In this document: positions 53,354 to 61,266 of the stretch, piece after piece
Position numbering within the stretch: the first letter of the stretch is position 1
Layout: every line of letters starts with the position of its first letter
Assembly: GCA_035310145.1 (NCBI GenBank)
Contig: DATGEL010000043.1
Location: 22,217 to 86,216 of the forward strand
Length of the DNA: 64,000 bases
From: Dehalococcoidia bacterium
Lineage (GTDB): Bacteria; Chloroflexota; Dehalococcoidia; CAUJGQ01
Direction of reading: 5' to 3'
Notes under the pieces: generated by a model
What the model was told of the DNA's origin: nothing
The model's input: only the letters and a program-made list of their open reading frames with translations
The model's database searches: none
Program-made: the position numbers and the translations under genes

Positions 53354-53559
53354 GGTGCGTCGCCTCGCTCACCAGCGCGATCGGCAATGAACGCATCGAG
53401 GTCTTCCGCTCGCACCCGCCAGCCCGCGCGCGTGCCGCCGAGCCGAAAACCCTTCAGCCGGCCATCGCGCAGCCAGGCCAGCACCGTGGCGGTGCTCAGT
53501 CCCAGCCGCTGGGCCACCTGAGGGACGCGGAGCAACTGATCTTCGCCCGTCGTGGGCAT
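53350..53559 (-). CDS. Excisionase-like MerR-type HTH protein
   Basis: The product is 69 aa with GGAGG 7 bases before ATG 53559. It is a single winged HTH: LLRVPQVAQRLGLSTATVLA, WLRDGRLKGFRLGGTRAGWR, VRAEDLDAFIADRAG. Such Xis/AlpA-like proteins bend DNA or act as recombination directionality factors and regulators. It is translationally coupled to the integrase (4-bp overlap), which suits a factor controlling integration versus excision. It could also autoregulate from the dyads upstream. Confidence 0.8.
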   Translation of the reverse strand: MPTTGEDQLLRVPQVAQRLGLSTATVLAWLRDGRLKGFRLGGTRAGWRVRAEDLDAFIADRAGERGDAP

Positions 53560-53586
53560 CTCCTCACCTCCGTTGTTACGAGTCTA

Positions 53587-53667
53587 CACGAGAACGGGCT
53601 ATCTGTCCAGATAACCGTTTTATTTTCAAGAGAACTATTGACACGTTCTCGTGAGTTGTAGTATTGT
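53587..53667 (+). promoter_or_regulatory. Element promoter with two operator-like dyads
   Basis: TTGACA (53638-53643) and TATTGT (53662-53667), 18 bp apart, form a plus-strand promoter for the gene at 53766. CACGAGAACG (53587-53596) and its exact complement CGTTCTCGTG (53644-53653, within the spacer) form a long-range dyad. TATCTG-TC-CAGATA (53600-53613) is a second one. The AT-rich 206-bp region divides the integrase side from the small-gene side, like a phage control region. Confidence 0.7.
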
Positions 53668-53765
53668 TATCAGTGAAGGGAGGCCACACGCGGACACCGC
53701 GCAGACAGCAAGCGGCCCGGCCAGGTGCTTGCGACACCCGCCGGGCCAATCAGGAGGAACCCACC

Positions 53766-54080
53766 ATGAACGCGACTTCCCCCCGCACCCATTCTACGGC
53801 CCGCGACCCCCACACCGTCGAACTCGGCTACCGCTCGCCGAGCGAGTACGGCGCCCTCAGCTCAGACGGCGAGACCGTCTACAGCGTCAGCCTGGTCCGC
53901 GGCGGCTGGACGTGCACCTGCAAGGGCTACGCCGCGCGGCGGACGTGCTGCCACAGTCTGGCAGCGGCGCTGCCCCGCTGCTACCACTGCGGCGGAACGT
54001 CCGGCGTGCGCACCTACACGAACGGCTGGGACGGCGGCGCGGCGATTACGCTCTGCGCCGGCTGCGCGGGAGGTCGGTAG
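53766..54080 (+). CDS. Small SWIM-type zinc-finger protein
   Basis: The start ATG 53766 follows AGGAGG at eight bases; the product is 104 aa. The segment WTCTCKGYAARRTCCHSLAA has the C-x-C-xn-C-x-H spacing of SWIM zinc fingers. A further zinc ribbon follows (RCYHCGGTSG and LCAGCAGG). The N-terminal part (ARDPHTVELGYRSPSEYGAL) is beta-like. SWIM domains bind DNA or protein in recombination and transposition factors. It is the first gene behind the element promoter. Confidence 0.7.
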   Translation: MNATSPRTHSTARDPHTVELGYRSPSEYGALSSDGETVYSVSLVRGGWTCTCKGYAARRTCCHSLAAALPRCYHCGGTSGVRTYTNGWDGGAAITLCAGCAGGR

Positions 54081-54082
54081 CG

Positions 54083-54460
54083 ATGACCACGAACGGCTAT
54101 ACCGCGCTGTCCGGCACGGTGCGCACGGTCAACGGCACGGGCTTCCAGCTTCAGGACCGCGAGGGCTGGTTGAACGTTAGCAAGTTCGCCAGCCTCGCCC
54201 TGCCCGCCGTCGGCCAGCGTGTGCGCGTCGGGCTCGACAAGGCGGGCTACGTGCGCGAGATTGCGCCGGAGGCCGCCGCGGAGGCCGCGTCTGACGCGCC
54301 CAGCGGCTCACCAGCGTACGCGGCTGCGCCGAATGCCCTTGCAGCCCGGATCGCCGCTTTGCAGGCCGCCACGGCCATCGTGGGGCGGCAGCCGGGACAG
54401 ACGACGGTTGAAGGCGTTTTGCAGGTCGCCGCGCACCTCGAAGCGTGGCTCAACCGCTAA
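54083..54460 (+). CDS. Small protein of unknown function, OB-like start
   Basis: The product is 125 aa from ATG 54083, 2 bp after the SWIM gene and therefore coupled to it. The first 60 residues (LSGTVRTVNGTGFQLQDREG, FASLALPAVGQRVRVGLDKA) read like a small beta-barrel with a hydrophobic strand pattern as in OB-folds. The C-terminal half is Ala-rich and helical (NALAARIAALQAATAIVGRQ). A role in single-strand binding is a guess from the fold only. Confidence 0.6.
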   Translation: MTTNGYTALSGTVRTVNGTGFQLQDREGWLNVSKFASLALPAVGQRVRVGLDKAGYVREIAPEAAAEAASDAPSGSPAYAAAPNALAARIAALQAATAIVGRQPGQTTVEGVLQVAAHLEAWLNR

Positions 54461-54484
54461 GCAGAGAAGAAAGGGTAACCCACC

Positions 54485-54829
54485 ATGACGACCGAGACGA
54501 CCGACGATCGCCCCCTGTCCGCCCGCCCCGAGGAAGTCGCCGCGTGGAGCGCGCTGGAATTCGGCTGCTTCCGGACGTACCGCGCGGCCGATGCGGCGCA
54601 GGATGCGGCGCAGGCCGCGGTCGATGCGCTCATCCCCCGCGGTACGCGGGCCTGGCACGCCGTCGATGAACTGGTGTCCGCGGCGCGCCTGCAGGAAGAG
54701 CGCGAATGGCAGTTCTACATCGCCCGCCTCGTGCGGGCGCTGCCGGAACACCGCGCGGTCATCCTCGCGGTCATCCGCCAGGAGGAATTCGACGGCGCGA
54801 TCGAGTCTATCCGCATTGCGGCGGTCTAG
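54485..54829 (+). CDS. Small helical protein of unknown function
   Basis: The product is 114 aa with AAGAAAGGG upstream of ATG 54485. It is Ala/Arg/Glu-rich and mostly helical (EEVAAWSALEFGCFRTYRAA, VDELVSAARLQEEREWQFYI). No known domain is visible. It is the last of three collinear plus-strand genes (25 bp after the previous one) and is followed by the palindrome array. Confidence 0.55.
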   Translation: MTTETTDDRPLSARPEEVAAWSALEFGCFRTYRAADAAQDAAQAAVDALIPRGTRAWHAVDELVSAARLQEEREWQFYIARLVRALPEHRAVILAVIRQEEFDGAIESIRIAAV

Positions 54830-55046
54830 CTGGTAGCCGTGTTCCCACGTGGCCGGCGCCGTCTCCTGCGCGGGGGCGGCGCCTTCGCCGTGCCTTCGTC
54901 CGGCGCGCCGCGCACCAGCGCGCACCGGCGCGCCCAGACGCGCGCGATTGAAGGGGTGACGCCCACGGGCGCGAAGGCGCCGCGCGAGTTGTTCCTTAGA
55001 ACCTTTGATTTTTAAAGCGCCGCCCGCGGGCGCGAGGGACGGGAAC

Positions 55047-55074
55047 AAACCTCGCGCAGATCTGCGCGAGGTTT
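55047..55074. repeat. 28-bp palindrome, arms GCGCA
   Basis: Perfect palindrome AAACCTC-GCGCA-GATC-TGCGC-GAGGTTT, preceded by GGGAAC and followed by CTCCG. Confidence 0.95.
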
Positions 55075-55174
55075 CTCCGCGACGCCCACGCGCGCGGGGG
55101 ACGGACGTCGCGGCAGCCGTTTCCGTTTCGGAAACAGCGTTAACGCGACGCCCCCGCGCGCGGGGGACGGGAAC

Positions 55175-55202
55175 AAACCTCCCGTCGATCGACGGGAGGT
55201 TT
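55175..55202. repeat. 28-bp palindrome, arms CCGTC
   Basis: Perfect palindrome AAACCTC-CCGTC-GATC-GACGG-GAGGTTT. Three arm positions differ from the copy at 55047 and every change is matched on the other arm. Confidence 0.95.
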
Positions 55203-55270
55203 CTCCGGCGACGCCCACGCGCGCGAGGGCGTTCTGCTTGCGCCGCTGGTGAATCGTTAAAAATTCACGC

Positions 55271-55498
55271 GAGGCTGGCTCTACCGACTTCGATACCTCC
55301 TGCCGCGAGCGCTGGGGCTGGAGCCGGAACTACGTCAACAAACAGATAGCGGCCGCAAGCATGGTGAGCCTCCTGGGTACAATTGTACCCAGCACGCCAT
55401 TGCCGGCGAACGAAACGTTTTCTCAGAAGACGTTTGCTCACGGTGAGGCCAGGACGCGACGCCCCCGCGCGCGGGGGACGGACATTTTCATTTTTTGA
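55271..55498 (+). pseudogene. Fragment of an HTH/ParB-like element gene within the array
   Basis: An open frame from 55253 to a TGA at 55496 contains CRERWGWSRNYVNKQIAAAS and LLGTIVPSTPLPANETFSQK. This recalls the CRERWGxSR-x-x-A...LPxNE segments of DUF3102/ParB-like proteins of phages and plasmids. There is no start codon before this match, and the frame ends in array sequence (RRPRARGTD). It fills the 248-bp gap of the array. The 20-bp palindrome CTGGGTACAATTGTACCCAG (55373-55392) lies inside it. Confidence 0.4.
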
Positions 55499-55545
55499 AC
55501 ACGATCCGGCACAGACGCAACGCCCCCGCGCGCGGGGGCACCCCG

Positions 55546-55573
55546 AAACCTCGCGTAGATCTACGCGAGGTTT
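55546..55573. repeat. 28-bp palindrome, arms GCGTA
   Basis: Perfect palindrome AAACCTC-GCGTA-GATC-TACGC-GAGGTTT. One compensated change separates it from the copy at 55047. Confidence 0.95.
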
Positions 55574-55652
55574 CTCCGCGCCGCCCACGGGCGCGGCGCT
55601 GCGCAGCCATGGTGCCCATGGGCAACAGCACGCCAGTGCCAGCAAGCGAACG

Positions 55653-56036
55653 CTAGTCCCGCTGCTCGCTCGCCTGCTGGTGCAGCTCGGCGAGGCTCGG
55701 CGACGGCGGGGCAAACGGCGCGGCCTGCTGCAGCAGCGCCTGGGCGAGCCCGTGGTACTGCACGGCGGTCGCGAGGCAGCCCCGTGAGACGGCGGCGAAG
55801 TCGGCGGCGGCGGTTGCGATGAGCGCCCCGGCATCGGCGAGCTTCGCCGCCGCGTGCAGCGCCCCCGCCGCGTTCGCCTGCACGCCCGGCAGCGCGAGCA
55901 CGGCGCCGAGCCGCAGTTGCTGCGCGGAGCCGTCGCCGGCCGCTCCCAGGAGCGCCTGCGCCTGCTCCGTCAACTGCACCGCCTGCACCAGCTTGGCCGC
56001 CCCGTCGTTGAGCCGTTGCCGTGTGCTCTCCGCCAT
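55653..56036 (-). CDS. Small Ala-rich protein, last gene of the tail block
   Basis: The start ATG 56036 gives 127 aa; the frame extends upstream but in the reading of the tape-measure gene. The protein is helical and Ala/Gln-rich (AKLVQAVQLTEQAQALLGAA, LRLGAVLALPGVQANAAGAL). No known domain is seen. It starts 1 bp after the tape-measure stop and is presumably co-translated. It may be a tail or accessory protein. Confidence 0.6.
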   Translation of the reverse strand: MAESTRQRLNDGAAKLVQAVQLTEQAQALLGAAGDGSAQQLRLGAVLALPGVQANAAGALHAAAKLADAGALIATAAADFAAVSRGCLATAVQYHGLAQALLQQAAPFAPPSPSLAELHQQASEQRD

Positions 56037-56037
56037 C

Positions 56038-59000
56038 TCAGCGCACCACCCCGCCCGCGGGGCCGCCGGCGGGGAAGGGCATGCCCAGTCCCGCCATCTC
56101 CGCCGCGCCGCCCAGCGTGTGATCGACGCTGTAGCCCACCGTGCGCCCGTCCAGCACACTGATCACGTGGACCTGCATCGGCTTGAGCTTCTCCTGCTTC
56201 TGCTGCTCAACCAGCGACTGCATCGCCTTCGCCGCCGCCCCGAGCGCCTCCAGCACCGGCTGCTGCAGGGCCGCCACGCCGCCGTAGGGGTTGATGTAGG
56301 CCGCGCCACCGATGCTGATCGGGTTCGCCAACCCGATTTCCGGGCCGCTGTCGCCGCCACGGCCGCCGCCGCCAAGCCCTTCCTGCCCCGGCCCGCGGCC
56401 CGTGTTCGGGTTCTTGCGATAGCCATTTGCCTGTTCGAGCGTCAGGCCGGGGATCGGTACGTCGTATCCCGTGTTCTGCGCCGCAAGGATCGGATCGCCG
56501 TATTTGGCGAGCGCCTTGATGCCCTGATCCAGCAGATCCTGTTGCTCCTGGGCGGCAAGCGCCGCCGGTGTATGTTTCGCCGCCGCCTTTGCCGCAGCCG
56601 CCGCTGCCGCCTCTTGTCCCGTTTGCCCCGCCGCGTTCTCTGCGAGTCCTTGCAGGGCCGCGGACGCCTTCTGCACGTCGCCGCCCGCGTCTGAGATCAT
56701 TTTGATCACGCGGTCGTACACCTGCCCCACCTGGTCCCCCGCCGAGAGAAACAGCTTGAGGATGTATGCCGTGTCCGGCGGGTCCTTGGCGTAGGCGGCG
56801 ACGATCTGCTGAGCAATCGCCTCCACGTCCACGGCGCGCTTGGCGATCGGTTCGTTCTTGGCGATCGAGTCCAACACCTTGGACTCATCGCTGGCTTCTG
56901 CCAGCGCCGACTGGGTTCGCGCCGTGAGCTGCTTCTGCTGCCCGGCCGCGTTCGCCGCCGCCGCCGCCGCAATCGCGCGTTGCTGCGCGTCGGTCACGCG
57001 TTTCTGCACCGCCGCATCGAGCGTGCCGATCTCCTCGCCCGCCTGCAGGTAGAGGCCGACGATCACGCCGAAGTCGATCGGGTCCGTGCCCAACGCCTGC
57101 ACGATCTGCGCGGCGAGGCTGTCGATGTCCACCGGCATTTTCGGCGCGGGCTTGTTCGCCGCCGTGGCGTTCAGCTTGTCGCGCTGGTAGGTCGCCTGCA
57201 GTTGCGCCGAGGTCGTGCTGATCACGATCGGGTTGCTGTCCGCCTCCTGCTGCAACGCCTTCTCCAGCGCCGCCATCTCCTGCTGCGCCTTCGCCACCGA
57301 CTGCGGATCGTTCGGGTCGATCGCGTCGAAGATCGCCTTCTGGATCTGCGGCACGAGCTGCGCCAGGTTGCTGAGCATGGACTGGCTGACGTGCGTGGGG
57401 TCGGAGCCAAACAGGATCGTGCTGAGCACGTCCGTGTTGCCGCCCGCCAGCGCCGCCTCAGCGCCCCGTGCCCTCGACTTCAGGCTGGTGGGGTCCGCAA
57501 TCTGGTCGAACCAGTCCGTGAGCGCGTTCTGCTGCTTGGTCGAATCCGCGATCTCCGCCAGCGGCCCCGCCGCGCCGGTCAAGGTGTCCACGAGCGGCTG
57601 CATGTCCGCCTGCAACTGCGCCAGCTTCGCCGGGTCGGTCACGCCCTTGCTCAGCCGCGCCCAGACGGCGCTCACCAGCGTGTCAACCGAGACGTTGGCG
57701 CCGCCCTGCGCCCCCGCCAGCGCCTCGCGGATCACCGTCGTCGTCGCGTCCGCAATCCCCGCCGCGCTGTCCGGGTTGTGGATGTCCTGGATGATGCGCG
57801 CCACCAACGCGTTCTTGCCGTCCGGGTTGATGATCTCGTCAATCGCCGCGAGGTCGTCGTCCAACTCGCTCTGCAGATCTTGGACGCTCTGGCGCACCTC
57901 GGCGCGGATGGCCGCGGCGTCGCTTTTCGCCCGCGCCGCGCCGCTGCCGCGTGCACGCGCCGCCGGCTTCGCCTTCCGCGCCGCCTCGGCCACGTAGTCG
58001 TGGATCGTGGGCAGTGCGGGTGAGCCACCGCTCGCGCCGAAGGCATCGTAGGATTCCCCTTCACTCTCGTAGCCGAAAGCGCCCGCGGACTCGCCCGCGC
58101 TGGCGTAGCCGCGGCCGGGATTGACAAAGCCGGTGCCGGGCACGGAGCCCGTGCCCGCCGGCAGCGAGCCGGGACCAAGCCCGACGCTGTAGCCGGCGTT
58201 GCCGACGTAGGTGTCCACGTGGTTGGTGGTGATCGTCAGCGTGGCGTTCGCCGTGAACTTGCGGTCGAGCTGCGCCTGCAGCGCCCCCGCCGCCGCCAGA
58301 CCGCCCGCCGACGCCTGCGTCAGCAGACTGCTGTTGTAGGTCGACAGATCCGGCTTGGCCGTGGCCGCACCCTGCTCCAGGTCGCCCTTGACCGCGGCGC
58401 CCGCACTCTCCTGATCCTGCAGCAAAAACTCTTTCGTCAGTCCAATGCCGGTGTTCATGAACCCGGTTCCCGACGTGGCCACGTCAGACATCTGCTGCTT
58501 GAGGTCCGCCTGCGTCTGCTTGACCTTCGCCTGCTGGTCGTAGAGCGCGGCGAACTGGTTGACCAGTCCGCCCACGTCCTGCGCGTACGGCCCGGTCAAC
58601 GCCCCGGAATCGCGCAACAACTGGTTGTAGCGGTCGATGCTGATGTTGCCGTTCACCATCTCCGTACCCCAGGTACGGATGCTTGAGGCCAGCGTGTTCA
58701 CGCCCTGCGCGTGGTCGCGCGCCTGCGGGATCAACACCTGCTGCAACTGACTGAGCCGGTCGAGCTGGTCGCCGGACGCCTGCCCCTTGTCCCTGAGGTC
58801 GAGCAGCGCCGCCGCCTCGGAGCTGAGCGCCCGCACGGTGTCGTCGCTGGCGATCTCCTCCGCCACCGGCTGCGACGCGTCGGCCTTCGCTTCTTTGAGT
58901 TGTTCCAACGCGACCTTGAGGCCGTCCGCCTCGCTGGTCATGGATTGCACGTGGCCGCTGTCCCAGGGCAAGGGGCTGGCGAAGGCGGCGTCCACCGACG

Positions 59001-60660
59001 CCTTGTCGTCCTCGACCGAGAGCAGGAGCTTGTGCAGCGCGTCGATGCTCTTCAGCGTCGCCTCGTCCACCGGCTGCGTGAAGCCGCGGGCGATCGGCGC
59101 CTCTCCCGCCGAGGCGCGCACCAGGTCCTCCGCCGTGAACGGCGTCTGGCCCATCGCCACGCGCCCCTGGTTGATCGTGGCCAGATCCAGCGACTGTCCC
59201 TCCGGGCCAGCCACGGGCATCGGGTAGCCCCCGGTGCCCGCTTTCGGCGCGGAAGGGCCGCCGCCACCGAAGAGCCAGTTGCCGAGGGCGCCCAGCCCGA
59301 GAAACGGATCGGCGAGGGGACCGACAACGCTGGCCCCTTCCCCCAGCAGGATCCTGCCCAGCGGCGTGCCGGTCAGGAAGTCGTTGCCCTTCTTCACGCC
59401 GGCGACAATGCCATCGCCGAGTTCCGCCCAGGCGTTCTTGACGCGCGTCGCGGCGCGCTCGAAGGCCGCGGCGGTCGTGTCGCTGTACTCCTGCGCCGCC
59501 TTGCCCGAGACGCCGTAACTGTTGGTCACGGCATCGAGGTTGCGCTTGTAGTCCGCAAGGTCGCCGCCCGCCGTGCCAAGCACATCGGTGAGTGCGCGGA
59601 TGTTGGGGAAGAGGTGGTGTAGCTCGTCCACGTTGCCGTGCGTCTTCTGCACGAGATCGTCCAGCGTGGCGAGCAGGCCACGGTCGCGGATGCTCTGCCG
59701 CACCTCGTCGGCCGACAGGCCCAGCGCGGCCAGCGCGTCGCGCGTCTGCTTGCTCGGCGCTTCGAGGTTCAGCAGAGCGGCGCGCACGCCGGTCACCGCT
59801 TCGCTGGCCGACAGTCCCTTCTGCGTCAGCGTGGCGATGTTGGCGCCAAGTTCTTCCAGGCTGACCCCGCTCTGGGCGGCGATGGGCAGCACGCGGCCGA
59901 TGCTTGAGGCCAGCCCCGCGAACTCCATCTTGCCGTTGACCACCGTCGCGTGCAGCACGTCCAGCACGTGCCCCGTGTCGCTCGCCTGGAGTCCGTACGC
60001 TTTCAGGGCGCTCGTCGTGGCGTCGGCCACGGGCTTGGCGTCGGTCTGCGCCGCCTGCGCCTCACGCGTCGTCTGCGCGAGGATCGTCATCGCGTCCGCG
60101 CCCTGAAAGCCGGCGCTGACGATGTAGTAGAGCCCCTGGGCAAGCTGCTGCGTGCTCTCGCCGGTCTGGTTACTGAGGTCGCGCACCTGGTCCTTCAGCT
60201 TGCCGATCGCCGCGGGCGCCACGCCGGCCATCGCTTCGATCTTGTTCATCGCCAGGTCGAAGCCGGCCGAGAGTTTCACGGCTTCCGCCGCGACCAGCCC
60301 GAGCGCCGCGGCGGCGATCGGCATGGAGGCGCCCAGCGACGCGCCGGACGTGGAGAGTCGCGCGTAGCCCAGCGACGCCGCCTCCGTGGCGCCGGCGTTC
60401 TCGGTCATCGCCGCGGTGTTCTCCTCGATCACCACGGTCAGCGCCGTCACCGCCTGCGCGTCCGCCGCGGCCGGCAGCGCCAGGGCCGCCGCGCTTTCCG
60501 CCACGGAGGCCAGGGCGCCATCGGCCGCCAGCGCCGCGGCTTCCAGCTGCCCCAACCGCGCCTCAAGCGCGCTCAGGCCGCCCTCGGCGCTGCTGAACGC
60601 CGGCGTCCATTCGTCCTGCGCCGCCAGATCCAGGTCGATCAGTACGGGTCCGCTCGTCAT
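56038..60660 (-). CDS. Phage tail tape-measure protein
   Basis: The start ATG 60660 (MTSGPVLIDLDLAAQDEW) follows GTAGGTGG; the product is 1540 aa. Residues about 90-330 match the TP901/PhageMin-tail core: AVKLSAGFDLAMNKIEAMAG, LKDQVRDLSNQTGESTQQLA, QGLYYIVSAGFQGADAMTIL, and VVNGKMEFAGLASSIGRVLP. The remainder is long, helical and rich in Ala, Gln and Asp, with Gly/Ser linkers (GGGGRGGDSG near the end). The length suggests a siphovirus-type tail of about 200 nm by the usual rule. The frame continues upstream to 61026 but only as the antisense shadow of the next gene. No tail-assembly chaperone or major tail gene lies upstream. Confidence 0.85.
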   Translation of the reverse strand: MTSGPVLIDLDLAAQDEWTPAFSSAEGGLSALEARLGQLEAAALAADGALASVAESAAALALPAAADAQAVTALTVVIEENTAAMTENAGATEAASLGYARLSTSGASLGASMPIAAAALGLVAAEAVKLSAGFDLAMNKIEAMAGVAPAAIGKLKDQVRDLSNQTGESTQQLAQGLYYIVSAGFQGADAMTILAQTTREAQAAQTDAKPVADATTSALKAYGLQASDTGHVLDVLHATVVNGKMEFAGLASSIGRVLPIAAQSGVSLEELGANIATLTQKGLSASEAVTGVRAALLNLEAPSKQTRDALAALGLSADEVRQSIRDRGLLATLDDLVQKTHGNVDELHHLFPNIRALTDVLGTAGGDLADYKRNLDAVTNSYGVSGKAAQEYSDTTAAAFERAATRVKNAWAELGDGIVAGVKKGNDFLTGTPLGRILLGEGASVVGPLADPFLGLGALGNWLFGGGGPSAPKAGTGGYPMPVAGPEGQSLDLATINQGRVAMGQTPFTAEDLVRASAGEAPIARGFTQPVDEATLKSIDALHKLLLSVEDDKASVDAAFASPLPWDSGHVQSMTSEADGLKVALEQLKEAKADASQPVAEEIASDDTVRALSSEAAALLDLRDKGQASGDQLDRLSQLQQVLIPQARDHAQGVNTLASSIRTWGTEMVNGNISIDRYNQLLRDSGALTGPYAQDVGGLVNQFAALYDQQAKVKQTQADLKQQMSDVATSGTGFMNTGIGLTKEFLLQDQESAGAAVKGDLEQGAATAKPDLSTYNSSLLTQASAGGLAAAGALQAQLDRKFTANATLTITTNHVDTYVGNAGYSVGLGPGSLPAGTGSVPGTGFVNPGRGYASAGESAGAFGYESEGESYDAFGASGGSPALPTIHDYVAEAARKAKPAARARGSGAARAKSDAAAIRAEVRQSVQDLQSELDDDLAAIDEIINPDGKNALVARIIQDIHNPDSAAGIADATTTVIREALAGAQGGANVSVDTLVSAVWARLSKGVTDPAKLAQLQADMQPLVDTLTGAAGPLAEIADSTKQQNALTDWFDQIADPTSLKSRARGAEAALAGGNTDVLSTILFGSDPTHVSQSMLSNLAQLVPQIQKAIFDAIDPNDPQSVAKAQQEMAALEKALQQEADSNPIVISTTSAQLQATYQRDKLNATAANKPAPKMPVDIDSLAAQIVQALGTDPIDFGVIVGLYLQAGEEIGTLDAAVQKRVTDAQQRAIAAAAAANAAGQQKQLTARTQSALAEASDESKVLDSIAKNEPIAKRAVDVEAIAQQIVAAYAKDPPDTAYILKLFLSAGDQVGQVYDRVIKMISDAGGDVQKASAALQGLAENAAGQTGQEAAAAAAAKAAAKHTPAALAAQEQQDLLDQGIKALAKYGDPILAAQNTGYDVPIPGLTLEQANGYRKNPNTGRGPGQEGLGGGGRGGDSGPEIGLANPISIGGAAYINPYGGVAALQQPVLEALGAAAKAMQSLVEQQKQEKLKPMQVHVISVLDGRTVGYSVDHTLGGAAEMAGLGMPFPAGGPAGGVVR

Positions 60661-60671
60661 CGCACCACCAC

Positions 60672-61076
60672 CTACCCCGCCCGTACGCCCCCCGCGCCGA
60701 GCTGCGCTTCGAGATGATCCAGCCGCCGGCGCAGCTCGGCCGCGTCGTGCATGTCGAACGCAAACCGGCCAAACTCCAGCACCACCCGCGCCACGGTGGC
60801 CATCACCTCGGCCGAGCGCGGCGCAACCGTGCCCGCCTTCACTTCGCTGAACAAGCGCACCAGCGCCTCTTGCAGCGTCGCCAACTCCGGCGACAGCCCG
60901 CGGCTGGCGCGAATCAGCGTGCTGCGGTTGCGCCCGCCCTCGCGCCGCGCCGCCGTGCGCTTGTCGCGCGTCGCCGCGGAGTGGGCGAAACAATACCGGT
61001 CGCCCACAAGCGGCCGCACGGTGCACGGCTGGCCGTCCCGCCGCGTGCCCTGGCAGCAGGCCTTCTGCTCGCGCAT
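60672..61076 (-). CDS. Small zinc-binding protein
   Basis: The product is 134 aa from ATG 61076. The first 35 residues (MREQKACCQGTRRDGQPCTV, then GDRYCFAHS) show a C-x-G-T-x-x-x-G-x-P-C...Y-C-x-x-H arrangement, a short zinc motif common in phage and actinobacterial element proteins. A basic stretch (KRTAARREGGRNRS) and a helical domain (ELATLQEALVRLFSEVKAGT) follow. It could bind DNA, like a small terminase-type protein, but there is no specific match. It lies 11 bp before the tape-measure gene. Confidence 0.65.
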   Translation of the reverse strand: MREQKACCQGTRRDGQPCTVRPLVGDRYCFAHSAATRDKRTAARREGGRNRSTLIRASRGLSPELATLQEALVRLFSEVKAGTVAPRSAEVMATVARVVLEFGRFAFDMHDAAELRRRLDHLEAQLGAGGVRAG

Positions 61077-61080
61077 CGCC

Positions 61081-61251
61081 CTACCGCCGATCCGCCACGT
61101 GCGGCGTCAGCCAGTCCGGCAGCCGAATCACGAGATCGCGCTCGCCGGCCCCCGCCGGCCACGGTTCGTCGGGCTCGATGACGAACACGCGGCGCTGTGG
61201 CGGCAGCACGCGCAGCTCAAGACGTAGCAGCCGCCGGTCAACGTCACGCAT
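61081..61251 (-). CDS. Very small protein of unknown function
   Basis: ATG 61251, with GGAGG eight bases upstream, opens 56 codons to a TAG at 61081-61083. The product reads MRDVDRRLLRLELRVLPPQR, VFVIEPDEPWPAGAGERDLV, and IRLPDWLTPHVADRR. The strand-rich pattern and position in a tight gene string (4 bp before the 61076 gene) support it. It has no recognisable domain. Confidence 0.65.
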   Translation of the reverse strand: MRDVDRRLLRLELRVLPPQRRVFVIEPDEPWPAGAGERDLVIRLPDWLTPHVADRR

Positions 61252-61266
61252 GGCCCATGCCTCCGT

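Larger units (their letters stand above)
54957..55603. repeat. Periodic array of GC palindromes alternating with AAACCTC hairpins
   Basis: Seven or eight units start at 54957, 55018, 55080, 55146, 55209, 55457, 55518 and 55579. Successive steps are 61, 62, 66, 63, 248 (4 x 62), 61 and 61 bp. Each starts with a GC palindrome whose core is CCCCCGCGCGCGGGGG or a compensated variant (GCCC-AC-GGGC, CGCCCGCGGGCG). Between them are other perfect palindromes. Three are of the form AAACCTC-N5-GATC-N5-GAGGTTT (55047-55074, 55175-55202, 55546-55573). Others are GTTTCCG-TTT-CGGAAAC (55119-55135) and GTTC-CTTA-GAAC (54991-55002). It lacks cas genes and its spacers are not unique, so it is not a CRISPR array. 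The 54830-54956 stretch before it holds nothing recognisable. Confidence 0.85.

Noticed and set aside
54957..55603. CRISPR array
   Set aside because: The period of about 61 bp suggests one. However, the inter-repeat parts are themselves repeated palindromes, the repeat varies, and no cas gene is near.
56038..61026. Longer tape-measure start at 61026
   Set aside because: The added 120 residues are Arg/Gly-rich antisense of the zinc-binding gene at 60672. ATG 60660 has a plausible ribosome site.
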